From positions 1-64,000 of the forward strand of contig PABB01000032.1 of assembly GCA_002702655.1 (NCBI GenBank): DNA of 64,000 nt. The letters are read 5' to 3'. The notes below the pieces were generated by a model that ran no database searches, had not been told where the DNA came from, and saw nothing but the letters and a program-made list of their open reading frames with translations. This document shows, piece by piece, positions 1-9,062 of this stretch. The DNA is from Planctomycetaceae bacterium (GTDB lineage: Bacteria > Planctomycetota > Planctomycetia > Pirellulales > Lacipirellulaceae). A program made the translations under genes and the position numbers. Position 1 is the first letter of the stretch. Every line of letters starts with the position of its first letter.

Positions 1-82
1 CTTTCTCTCAAGCGAAGCCATCACGTACGTCGCCATGATCAACCTCATGTCACGACGACTCGCCAGGGCGTCAAGCTGATTT

Positions 83-628
83 TCAAAACACGTTCTTAGA
101 CGCGAGACTTTCAATCCGCTGATACCACACGCCGGCACGCGACAGAAAGTCAGGCTTGGTTTGCCATTCGTCCGGCAACCGATATTCAGTTATGACGCCT
201 GCGTCCGTTAGCAGCAGGTCAACCGCGATGGCATTGATGAGACCGAAAACCGCGTCGTGATAACTTGGATGGGATTCGCCACTCCCATCGACAAATATGG
301 CGGTTTCGTCGCCGGTCGCTGCAATCTGCAATCGCGCCCGACGAAAGGCGGGACCACACGTGAAGAGAAGATCGCACAGCGACTCGGTATACAAGCCTGC
401 GCCGACCAGATTGCCGGAAACGCCCGAGATACACCGCTCGACCACTTGCGTTGCGGGAATCGCGGCGCCTTCCTCGGACTTGCCGTCAGGACTGCAAATG
501 CCGATCCTCGCGGCGTCGGCCTCGGATGCCGTGATCGCGAAAGAGATCGCGTCATGCAGCCCGAAAAGAGCATACCGAAGCCGGTCGTGGACTTGCTGTA
601 ACTCGTCTCTGGTTGGCTCGTTCGCCAT
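83..628 (-). CDS. hypothetical protein, possible island cargo
   Basis: I do not recognise this 181-residue protein. The reading frame can be extended upstream to 682, but the first 18 residues look like untranslated sequence, so I chose the ATG at 628, giving an N-terminus MANEPTRDEL. The protein appears soluble: no signal peptide and no membrane segment, with mixed helical stretches and a C-terminal part rich in Trp, Tyr and Arg. It lies just downstream of, and on the same strand as, the tyrosine recombinase at 741-1919, which probably marks one end of an element inserted at tRNA-Lys. It may therefore be cargo of that element, but the window edge hides the rest. Confidence 0.55.
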   Translation of the reverse strand: MANEPTRDELQQVHDRLRYALFGLHDAISFAITASEADAARIGICSPDGKSEEGAAIPATQVVERCISGVSGNLVGAGLYTESLCDLLFTCGPAFRRARLQIAATGDETAIFVDGSGESHPSYHDAVFGLINAIAVDLLLTDAGVITEYRLPDEWQTKPDFLSRAGVWYQRIESLASKNVF

Positions 629-740
629 GATTGCACCATGAGTTGAGCCGAGCCGACCGCCGACGCCCGCGGCATGGTGCAACCGCTGGGCGCCGGCGAC
701 CGTCGCGGGGGATCAACCCGCAAACTCGGCAGCGTAGATT

Positions 741-1919
741 CTAACCGATTCGCTTCGCCACTTCGTACCCCTTGGCCAAGTCCCGCTCGGCGTATACCTG
801 CGTCACGTCGGCTTTGGCGTGACCGAGAACCACCTGCGCCGCCTCAAGACCAAACTCGCGGCGAATCTCCGTTGCCGCTGCGTGCCGTAGGCGATTGGGG
901 CTCCACTTCTCAACCCCGGCTTTCTCGGCGCCGCGACGGACGGCAGCGCCGTAGCTTTGCGTATCGTACTTGTCGCCGGGCCGTTTCTTCGGCTTGCGGG
1001 CCTTGTTGGTGCCGGGACGATTGCCGCAGGACAGCGGCGTCTTGCGTGCCGCGTGTTGAGCCGCGAGCCGCTTCGCCTCGCTGTCGCGGGGTTGGAAGCA
1101 ATGGGCCTCGGGATCGCGGGCCAGGTACTTCAGCAGCACGGCTTGCCCCTTGGGACCGATGAAGATGGTGCGTTCCTTGCCGTGGTGCGCCGTCTTGTGG
1201 TTCGGCGGCTGATAGAGCCAGACCTCGCTGCTAAGATCCACGTCGCATGGTCGCAGGTTGCAGACTTCGGCAGGACGGCAGCCGGTCGCCCGCTGGAAGC
1301 GAACCATATCGGCAACCACTTCTGGCAGGTGCGGCAGGGTGGCGTCAATAGTGGCGTCGTCGACCGGCAGGACGGGCGCCGTCTCACGGGCGTCGCTCTT
1401 GCCCTTCCGCAGACCGGGGACCATCGCCAACGCCTGCGGCACGCTCGGGGGAACTCGCCCCTCAGCAGCCGCCCAGCGGAAGAATCGCACGATCCGTCGC
1501 ACGTCGCTGTTGATCGTGCCGCGGCTGCGACCGGTGGCGATGAACTTTTCCCGCAGAGACTTGAGTTGCAGGACTCCGAAGTCCGCCGCCGCGGTGCGGC
1601 CGTACAGGTCGACCAGCGGCCGGATGATGAACTTGACTCGCCGCCACTCGCTGTTGAAGGCGTCGCCGTAGTGACGCTTGGCGAACTTCACGTAGTCGTT
1701 GGCCAGCTCGACAACCGTGACGACTGCGGCAGGCGTGCCGTAGCTCGCCGAGCGCCCGGACGCGAGCCACTCGGTAATCAGCCGGTCATACTCGATGCGG
1801 CTGGCCTTGGTGCCGTGAGGGCCAAGGTAGTGATCGTGGCCGTTGATGGTGACGACGGCTTGACCGCTAGCCCGGTGCTTGCGGTACTTGGGGACAGAAT
1901 GCCCAGAGATACGCGGCAT
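741..1919 (-). CDS. tyrosine recombinase / phage-type integrase
   Basis: A 392-residue site-specific recombinase expected to cut and rejoin DNA at an attachment site. The N-terminal half (about 1-190) is a SAM-like core-binding region. The catalytic half shows the first Arg in ATGCRPAEV (about residue 213), the second box SPNRLRHAAA (about 340), the LGH box and the Tyr nucleophile in QVYAERD (about 373). In the usual HxxR box the first His is Asn here (N-R-L-R), a change that some active recombinases may tolerate. The start codon lies about 125 bp from the 3' end of tRNA-Lys(CTT), and both are on the minus strand. This is the classic position for an integrase whose element sits at the tRNA 3' end. 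A 28-bp near-perfect palindrome lies just upstream and may be an operator. Confidence 0.88.
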   Translation of the reverse strand: MPRISGHSVPKYRKHRASGQAVVTINGHDHYLGPHGTKASRIEYDRLITEWLASGRSASYGTPAAVVTVVELANDYVKFAKRHYGDAFNSEWRRVKFIIRPLVDLYGRTAAADFGVLQLKSLREKFIATGRSRGTINSDVRRIVRFFRWAAAEGRVPPSVPQALAMVPGLRKGKSDARETAPVLPVDDATIDATLPHLPEVVADMVRFQRATGCRPAEVCNLRPCDVDLSSEVWLYQPPNHKTAHHGKERTIFIGPKGQAVLLKYLARDPEAHCFQPRDSEAKRLAAQHAARKTPLSCGNRPGTNKARKPKKRPGDKYDTQSYGAAVRRGAEKAGVEKWSPNRLRHAAATEIRREFGLEAAQVVLGHAKADVTQVYAERDLAKGYEVAKRIG

Positions 1920-1944
1920 GATGCGGGTCTCCCATTGGTTGGGA

Positions 1945-1972
1945 GAATAAAACGGTATGTACCGTTTTATTC
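1945..1972. promoter_or_regulatory. 28-bp palindrome upstream of integrase, candidate operator
   Basis: Two perfect 13-bp inverted arms (GAATAAAACGGTA and its complement) separated by TG begin 26 bp upstream of the integrase ATG. The site is AT-rich in a GC-rich neighbourhood. Its position between the tRNA 3' end and the integrase start suggests a repressor operator or a recombinase arm site. Which of these applies is inference. Confidence 0.5.
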
Positions 1973-2044
1973 CCTTGGGAAACGCCGCACTGCCGACCGC
2001 CGGCAGGTAACCTAAACGCTTGATTCGGCGGGGTTTAAGTGAAG

Positions 2045-2637
<593 letters not shown>

Positions 2638-2719
2638 TGGCAACGTCCGCCCTGCGTACGTCACGCCCAAACGCCGGAATTGTCGCTCCCGACCCGGGCT
2701 CGGTTAAGGGGGGGGCACG

Positions 2720-2995
2720 TCAATCAGCATCGTCGCGCCCTGCCAACATCTTGTTGCAGCGGTAGGTGGCGTCGAGCGGATGATGACCCTGCATCAGCGC
2801 CCAACCGCGCATCCATTCGTAAGGAGTGGCGAACTCGACTTGGTGTCCTGACAGTTCGCCGAGGGTCACGGCCACAACTGATCGCTTCTTGCCCCTATGA
2901 ATCTTTGCGACACGTTCTACCCACTGAGCAGCATCGAAATCGCGATCACCAGGCGTTCGGCGAAGGTTGGCGTCGGCACTTGGCGACGTGAGCAC
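2720..2995 (-). CDS. small hypothetical protein, possibly a fragment
   Basis: A 91-residue frame with a GTG start (2995) and plausible amino-acid composition (for example VAVTLGELSGHQVEF and WMRGWALMQGHHPLDATY). I see no known domain, signal peptide or membrane segment. It lies upstream of the recombinase remnant on the same strand, in a region that looks decayed, so it may be a relic of the same former insertion. Coding status is uncertain. Confidence 0.35.
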   Translation of the reverse strand: MLTSPSADANLRRTPGDRDFDAAQWVERVAKIHRGKKRSVVAVTLGELSGHQVEFATPYEWMRGWALMQGHHPLDATYRCNKMLAGRDDAD

Positions 2996-3538
2996 GAGAA
3001 ACGAAGACTGTTCATGCTAAGACTTTTCACTGCCAAAATGAAACGTCCAGCCGCGGTACGGTTTGACCGACCAAGGGCCTATTTTTGCTCGCTCTGACAC
3101 GGTCATTCTTACTGGCTGAGGCTTGATCCGGCTTGATAGCGTGTGTTTTAAACGCAGGACAGCGCGGAGAAGCGACTGCCAGCCAGCACCCATGCTGGAG
3201 TGGCTCCAGTCGCGCCTGTAGCCGGGGCCGCCCCTACCCGGCTGGTCGCGCCCCGCGTCGTCCTACTTGCCGCGTCGACGGCCTTCGCCCCTACTCGGCC
3301 CAAAAGTGTAGCCATGCCGTTGACGATGCACGACATTCTCTCGTTGACCTTGCCGCTGACACGCCTTGCCCTGCGCAGGCCATGCCGCGAAACGCACGCG
3401 GCGTCAGTGGGCGGCGGCGAATCGACGTCTCGTGGCCGCGGTGGTCGCGGACGGACCATCCGGTGGCGGAATTTTGGCGGGTTGCGTACCCGCAGGCAGG
3501 TCGCAATAATTACGCAAATTATTGCAGGCTAACAACTT
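2996..3538. other. gene-free stretch
   Basis: About 540 bp between the hypothetical gene and tRNA-Leu. Frames crossing it are broken or have implausible Arg/Pro-rich composition. I see no hairpin or repeat worth naming. Confidence 0.5.
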
Positions 3539-3622
3539 GCCGGAGTGGCGGAATTGGCAGACGCGCTGGATTCAAAATCCAGTGTCCGCAAGGACGTGAG
3601 GGTTCGAGTCCCTCCTCCGGTA
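3539..3622 (+). tRNA. tRNA-Leu (anticodon CAA)
   Basis: An 84-nt class II tRNA: acceptor GCCGGAG/CTCCGGT (first pair G-T), D arm with the GGC stretch, anticodon stem CTGGA/TCCAG around loop TTCAAAA (anticodon CAA), a long variable arm TGTCCGCAAGGACGT, and T loop TTCGAGT. CCA is not encoded. Confidence 0.95.
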
Positions 3623-3990
3623 CTTCTCTACGATTCTCTCGCATCGCGTGAGGGACGCGTGCTACGAATCGTCTATCAGTGGGCCTTTTACTGCCCTTCC
3701 CGCCGCAGGCGCGATCGTCGTCGCCAAAGCGTTCGTCGTGCATTGTTGCAGGTCGCGAATTCGCAAGGAGCGGGCCGCTTGAACTCGCACCGACTGACCC
3801 GTCGTCGCCAACGATATGCCATACTGGGGGCGCTCGGACCGAGCCACGGCTGAGTCCGGATGTCTCGAACGTCTGCGGCGTCACCCCGCTCCCCAGACCC
3901 GCCGAGGTCTATGCGATCGCGGGTCGTTGCACCGCTCGCGATGCTGCAACGGTTGATCCCCCGACGGAGTTGCGCTAGAGGCAGTTTCAA
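3623..3990. other. gene-free stretch
   Basis: About 370 bp after tRNA-Leu. The frames here are extensions of tRNA-shadow reading frames and no convincing gene is visible. Confidence 0.45.
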
Positions 3991-4083
3991 TACCCCTCTC
4001 CCCTGAGGGGAGAGGCTGGGAGAGGTGTGAAAACTCCGGCGTTGGGAATCCCTCCCCTGGCCCCTCCCTTCGAGGGAGGGGGA
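3991..4083. repeat. double-hairpin intergenic repeat
   Basis: Two strong GC hairpins in tandem: CCTCTCCCC/GGGGAGAGG at 3995-4015 (3-nt loop) and CCCCTCCCT/AGGGAGGGG at 4061-4081 (3-nt loop). The spacer repeats related CT/GA-rich words. The pair lies about 100 bp beyond the stop of the minus-strand giant gene. This class of repeat is widespread in bacterial intergenic regions, and here it could also act as a transcription end. Confidence 0.6.
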
Positions 4084-4179
4084 TTTGCAACCAACTCTAA
4101 GCGAATCTCTCCAATCGGCGTGTCGAGCTCCGTCAGAAGGCGACGACGACAGAAGCTGCCTCCGACTTGGAGGGGCTAA

Positions 4180-7100
4180 TCAGCCGAACACGCGGTCGAG
4201 CAATTCTTCGCTTAGCCAGACATTCCCAAATTCGTCCTCCCGAGGAGATTCTGATGTCGATGGTTCAGCTTCAACGTCAGTGCTGCGATATGGGGGAGCG
4301 TAAAGAGAGTCGGCGCGATTTCGGGCGAAAGGCTCCAGAAAGATTGGCTCTTCTGGCGTGTCCAGCGAAAGCTCCGTAGTCCGCGTCTCTGTCAATTCTA
4401 CAGCAATTGCCAAGTCGACAATCTCAGCGATTGATGCCGAGGTGATTGGCTCGGCAGTTGGCACGATTCGAATAGCGGTAATCGCATTCGTCGCCCCATA
4501 GTTGCCCTGCCAAGCATCTAAATCGTATGCATGATGCGTGGCGTCAAGGTCCCTTTGCCAAGCTAAGAAGTCAATCCCGTCGACGTCTTGGTCGCTGTCC
4601 ATATCTCCAGCAATGCCGGGGAGCACTGTCGCTGCGCTCGATGTGTAGTTGTCTTCCCACATGGCAAGGTCTTCATGATCGACGATTCCGTCGTGAGTGC
4701 CGTCCGCCATCGATCCGCCTGCGGTTCCATAAGCTCGTTGCCACATGAGGAAGTCGTTGCCGTCGACGTTCTGGTCCCCGTCGTAGTCTCCGTCCCTCGC
4801 CGGGCTCGTATTTTCTCGCACGATTACGATGACGAAGTCCGTATCGAGGTCTGTCCCGTCATCGACCGTCAGTCTTACCGTGTAGAAGCCCAGGGATGCT
4901 GTTTCAAGCTGCGTGATTGCCTGGTTGGGAGCTGACACAATCGGCAGCGTGCCATTGGAACTGGCAACGACCTCCCAAGAGTAGCTGACGTCGTCCCCGT
5001 CGGGATCGTGGCTTCTTGTTGCATCCAAACGCGGTAGAACGCCCGCGGAGACGACTCGGTCGGAGAGCGAGGCGTCTGCCACTGGCGCCTGGTTGCCGGT
5101 CACTTCGACGATCACGTAATCCTTGTCGCTCGTTGCGCCATCTGCAACAGCAAGCTCGATCGCATAGACGCCTGGTAGCGTTGCAGCGAGATAGGCTACC
5201 GCCGAATGACGGGAAGAAATTGACGGGAGCGTTCCGTTAGAACTTGCCACCACCTGCCAGGAGTACGACAAGACCGTGTCGTCCGGGTCGGAACTCAGGG
5301 TTCCATCCAAGACTGCAAAGCCAGGACCGGCGATAACCACGGTTTGCGTCAACGACGCATCGGCTATCGGCGATTGATTGACGGCTACGTCAATCAAGAA
5401 GCTTTCCGTGGCCGATTTCAAGCCGTCGTCCACCGTCAGACTCACCAAATAGCTGCCAGCGGTATCGCTGAAGAAGGTCGTGACGCCTGCACTCGCGTCC
5501 TGAATGGTCGGATTGCTGCCCGCCGGCGCGGAAACAACATCCCAGTGGTAGGTCAGGCTATCGCCCTCTGGATCCGTACTGGCAGTGCCGTCCAGGCGAG
5601 CTGAGTGACGTCCGGCAACCGCGGTCGTCTCCGACAACGATGGGTCGGCAGTGGGGGCCTGATTCTCGACGAATGTCACGACGATCGTCGTCGTTCCTGT
5701 GAGCGCTCCGTCGCTGACGCTGAGCCGTAGGGTGTAGTCGCCCGGATCGGCGGCTGCAAGCGAGGCAACTGCGCTATCCGAAGAACCTAGCGTCCATTGG
5801 CTGCTTTCAGGCGCCGCTACGACTTCCCATAGAAATGTGATTGGATCGCCGTTGGGATCCGAACTGCCGGCCGCCGACAAGGCGATGGGATTTCTTCCTG
5901 CTATTCCAGAGGTCTCTGATAGCGACGCATCGGCGATCGGCTCCTCGTTGATCCGATACGTGACCTCAACGATATCAGTCGTCGAATATTCGCCGTCGTT
6001 GACCGTCAATGCAACTTCGTAGAGGCCTGGCGCCGTTGCAGAAAAAGTGGTCACCGGCTGGTCTGGCGTACCAAACGTCCCTGCTCCGGGGCCGGCTGCA
6101 AGCGTCCATGAGTAGGTGAGCGGACTTGGCGATTCGTCAGGATCGTAGGACGCCGAGCCGTCCAACGTTGTGCTCGAGCCAATATCGACGCGAACATCCG
6201 CACCTGCAATCGCCACTGGGGCGGGCCGCGTGACCACATCCAGGTCGCCATCGATGATCGAGAAGGCGGGGACGCCCTGCCCATCGATCGTGATCGCCAA
6301 CATGCGATCCTCGCTCACAGTCGTCAGCGAGTGAACTGTGCCAGGAACCTGCGCAACATCTGTCTGCCCCCAATTCACGCCGGCCCACGCCTGCAGCTGC
6401 GCCGTTCCGCCCACGTCTCGAATGGTGTAAGTATCGCTGCCGAGCCAGGCGATATCGGTGACGGTCGTCCCCAGCGACTGCGTCAGCCGCTCTAAGGTGC
6501 TGCCATCGTGGATGACGCCCGATCCGAGAATGACTGTCCCGCCGTCGGGAGAGACGCGGATTGGGTATGTAAAACCGGCGCTACTATGCTGCGGCGCTTC
6601 GCGCTCGATCCCGAATTGTCCAGTTGCGCCAATCTCGACATACTCCAAATCCCTAGGCGACCACTGAGTGAAGTAGTACATGCGCCGAGTATTGTTGTTC
6701 CATATGTACTCGGCCGATGCATGAGACCATTCTTTCGAGTCAACGATTTGACCTTCGAATGAAATGGTGTAGTGGCTCTCCCAAGCCCCTGACGGATCAG
6801 CGCTGAACAGAAAATTGCCAGCAGCGGACAGGCCATGCGGGCGAGAGGGAAGCGTCATAAACGGCACTTCCACTTTTTCGTCGAGATCGAGGTCAATCTT
6901 TCGAATCAAGCCAGAGTCGTACGCCAGGAAAACAGAATTGTCCATTTCGGCGTACGTCATATGCAGAGGCGAACCGACTAGCGGGATCGTCTCACCGTAC
7001 TCTTGTCGTACTGGATCCCATTGAAAAATGCTCTGATGGCTCTTGCTGAACAGCAACACCGTGCCGTCAGTCGCCAGCGCGATCTCATCAGGCGTGTAGG

Positions 7101-8034
7101 GTAGTCCCGTCGGGTCAAGCGGCTCACCGGGCTCGGGCGCCGACAACTCGGTCAGGGGAACGATTTCCACCGAGTAGCTTCCAGGCGAACCTGAAAAGGC
7201 AATGACGCTCTTGTCGTTCACGAAGATGTCGGTCGCCGGCACAGCGAGGGTCTTGCTGCCAGTTGGCAGGATGCCCATCGAATAAGCCGTGACCTCGCCT
7301 CCGTGCAACACGATCGGGATCTCCCCGCCGACAAAATCAATGTCTGTCACCCCCGACTGGAAACTGTTTAGGTAGGTGAGCGACGTCGAGTAGATCGTGC
7401 CGCTGCTATCTACCACCCTCGCGCCGTCGTCGAAGACCCATGCTTCGGTGGCGCCGGGATAATCACCGTGATAAGGGCTGTCAGGGTTGGACAGGAAGTG
7501 TCCTTGATCGTCGTAAGAAACGTACGTGATATCTGAAGGGCTGCTTCCACGGGTTCGCCCAAAGATCCGATTCTCAGACGTTGAGATGGAAGAGCCGTAA
7601 ATCGTATCCAGATAATCATCGATGGTGTCAATCACCGTATTGTTATTTTTGTCAATACTGATCACTCGCGTATAGTGACCAGCAGTATGATTCACAAACA
7701 GTAGGTTGCCGTCTGTGTGGATGCGTTGCACGTCGTACTGCGCGTTGATCACATGCGTCTGGCCGGTGCCGTCGAGCTGGTAACGATAGACAGTCGCGCC
7801 ATAGGCGACATAGATCCCGTCGTCGTCAACGTGGGCGGCTGTCGGCAAGCCCGTTGCGTCTGTCAAGTCGATGGGCGACAGCCATTGCTCGTTCTGGATA
7901 TCGTAGCGGGAGAATCCCGGATCGCTTTGGTTCAGGAAGTAGCCAATGTCATTGTGCTCGAAAACCGTCGCCGAAAGCATGTGACGCTGTTCGAGGCGTT
8001 CAAGACCAAGACGTCCCGGCATCCGATATCGCAT
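4180..8034 (-). CDS. giant secreted protein with PKD-like and dockerin-like repeats
   Basis: I place the start at the ATG at 8034 (1284 residues), because the sorting segment GRLGLERLEQRHMLSA then lies at the N-terminus, as in planctomycete extracellular proteins. The first ~600 residues are beta-rich with propeller-like repeats (many short D/G turns). About residues 600-1075 contain five PKD/REJ-like Ig domains, each starting near ADASLS and ending in YTVRLTVDDG-type strands. Dockerin-like calcium loops follow (DYDGDQNVDGNDFLMWQRAYG-type, then a second pair ending near residue 1182), and an acidic tail ending LLDRVFG. It is probably exported and held in a multi-protein surface structure. No catalytic domain is recognisable, so its function is unknown. 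Confidence 0.85.
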   Translation of the reverse strand: MRYRMPGRLGLERLEQRHMLSATVFEHNDIGYFLNQSDPGFSRYDIQNEQWLSPIDLTDATGLPTAAHVDDDGIYVAYGATVYRYQLDGTGQTHVINAQYDVQRIHTDGNLLFVNHTAGHYTRVISIDKNNNTVIDTIDDYLDTIYGSSISTSENRIFGRTRGSSPSDITYVSYDDQGHFLSNPDSPYHGDYPGATEAWVFDDGARVVDSSGTIYSTSLTYLNSFQSGVTDIDFVGGEIPIVLHGGEVTAYSMGILPTGSKTLAVPATDIFVNDKSVIAFSGSPGSYSVEIVPLTELSAPEPGEPLDPTGLPYTPDEIALATDGTVLLFSKSHQSIFQWDPVRQEYGETIPLVGSPLHMTYAEMDNSVFLAYDSGLIRKIDLDLDEKVEVPFMTLPSRPHGLSAAGNFLFSADPSGAWESHYTISFEGQIVDSKEWSHASAEYIWNNNTRRMYYFTQWSPRDLEYVEIGATGQFGIEREAPQHSSAGFTYPIRVSPDGGTVILGSGVIHDGSTLERLTQSLGTTVTDIAWLGSDTYTIRDVGGTAQLQAWAGVNWGQTDVAQVPGTVHSLTTVSEDRMLAITIDGQGVPAFSIIDGDLDVVTRPAPVAIAGADVRVDIGSSTTLDGSASYDPDESPSPLTYSWTLAAGPGAGTFGTPDQPVTTFSATAPGLYEVALTVNDGEYSTTDIVEVTYRINEEPIADASLSETSGIAGRNPIALSAAGSSDPNGDPITFLWEVVAAPESSQWTLGSSDSAVASLAAADPGDYTLRLSVSDGALTGTTTIVVTFVENQAPTADPSLSETTAVAGRHSARLDGTASTDPEGDSLTYHWDVVSAPAGSNPTIQDASAGVTTFFSDTAGSYLVSLTVDDGLKSATESFLIDVAVNQSPIADASLTQTVVIAGPGFAVLDGTLSSDPDDTVLSYSWQVVASSNGTLPSISSRHSAVAYLAATLPGVYAIELAVADGATSDKDYVIVEVTGNQAPVADASLSDRVVSAGVLPRLDATRSHDPDGDDVSYSWEVVASSNGTLPIVSAPNQAITQLETASLGFYTVRLTVDDGTDLDTDFVIVIVRENTSPARDGDYDGDQNVDGNDFLMWQRAYGTAGGSMADGTHDGIVDHEDLAMWEDNYTSSAATVLPGIAGDMDSDQDVDGIDFLAWQRDLDATHHAYDLDAWQGNYGATNAITAIRIVPTAEPITSASIAEIVDLAIAVELTETRTTELSLDTPEEPIFLEPFARNRADSLYAPPYRSTDVEAEPSTSESPREDEFGNVWLSEELLDRVFG

Positions 8035-8322
8035 GTCGGTAATACCCCAAGAGCAAGGACTGAGATGTCGCCAAGCATCGTGTTGATGAGAACGGCGGCT
8101 AGTGTATTCGAACGTCAATGGCAAAACAATGGACCATTCATTGCGACGGCCCAGCCAACCAGCAGGTCCCAGCTTCGAGAAAAGGTGTCAGTGGCCGGTG
8201 GGCGATTTCGCACGCAAGTGACATCGACTGTGCCTGCAGTGATCAGAATCTCGACGATTCACAGAGGTGCAGCATTGCAACGACGCGACTTCGCACAGGT
8301 GAAGTCGCCGACAGCAAGTTGA

Positions 8323-8768
8323 CCCCGTCGCAACCTGCAGCGGGAGGGCGGCATTCCCGCGGTCGGGCGGCGGGTCTTTCTGTCCGCCGCGGCGACTTGC
8401 ACCAACTGCCACGCCATCGGTAGCCGCGGCGGAACGCTGGGGCCCGATTTGAGCAACGGGGCCCAGTCGCTGCCGCGCGAGCAGATTGTTCATTCCGTTT
8501 TGCAGCCCTCAGACAAGTTCCCGCCTCAATATCAGGCGCGGATCATCTTGTCGGTCGACGGCTCAGCTGACACGGGGTTGCAACTCGACCATCAAGCGGA
8601 CGGCGCCATGAAGATGTTCCTGGTCGAGGGTTACAGGAAACATTTCTCCGGCGACAACGACGACGAGTACTACGCGTCCGAGCGATCGATCATGCCGGAC
8701 GGTCTGGAATCCAACCTGACCGTCAGCGAGTTGCGCGACTGATCGCGTATCTTGCGTCGCTGAAGTCA
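8323..8768 (+). pseudogene. remnant of a CxxCH haem-binding (planctomycete cytochrome-type) protein
   Basis: Reading from 8323 gives GRRVFLSAAATCTNCHAIG, then GTLGPDLSNG, REQIVHSVLQPS, YQARIILSVDG, SIMPDGLESNLTVSELRD. This matches the order of motifs in the C-terminal haem domain of planctomycete/verrucomicrobial CxxCH proteins. The usual end LIAYLASLK is present but in the next frame: the sequence reads GCGCGACTGATCGCG, so loss of one base makes TGA at 8740-8742. Upstream of 8323 the frame meets a stop and the large N-terminal dehydrogenase part is absent. This is therefore a truncated, frameshifted relic of an electron-transfer oxidoreductase. Confidence 0.72.
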
Positions 8769-9062
8769 CTGTGCCGCGGAGCAACGGAGGCAGCGCGGCG
8801 TGGGCAGGCGGACCGCCGCTCAGCCCGTGATTTGACGAGCGAGACCAGGGCGGCGGACCGCCCGCCGCCCCGCCGCCCCGCCGACGTTTCCCGGCGTTTC
8901 CCGGCGTTTTCGCCGAGCTGGGGCTGGCGATCGGCGGTTCCGCTCTGGCCAGTCGAACCGCCTCGGCGTTGACCGTGCAGTTTTGGATTACAATGCAAGG
9001 GCCGGCCGCCGGCGTTCGTTGCCCTCTGCTTATGAACCGCACCTCCGAAGCCCAACTCCTCG

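Noticed and set aside
957-2015. Long plus-strand frame opposite the integrase
   Set aside because: It is the antisense shadow of the recombinase gene; the composition (Val/Arg/Gly-rich, no family motif) is typical of frames opposite GC-rich genes.
3519-3884. 121-codon minus-strand frame ending in EGLEPSRPCGHW-type sequence
   Set aside because: That peptide is the translation of the antisense of tRNA-Leu, a well-known artefact.
8868-8930. Short direct repeats (GCGTTTCCCGG and GCCGCCCC words)
   Set aside because: Only two or three imperfect copies in GC-rich intergenic DNA; no structure beyond simple slippage.
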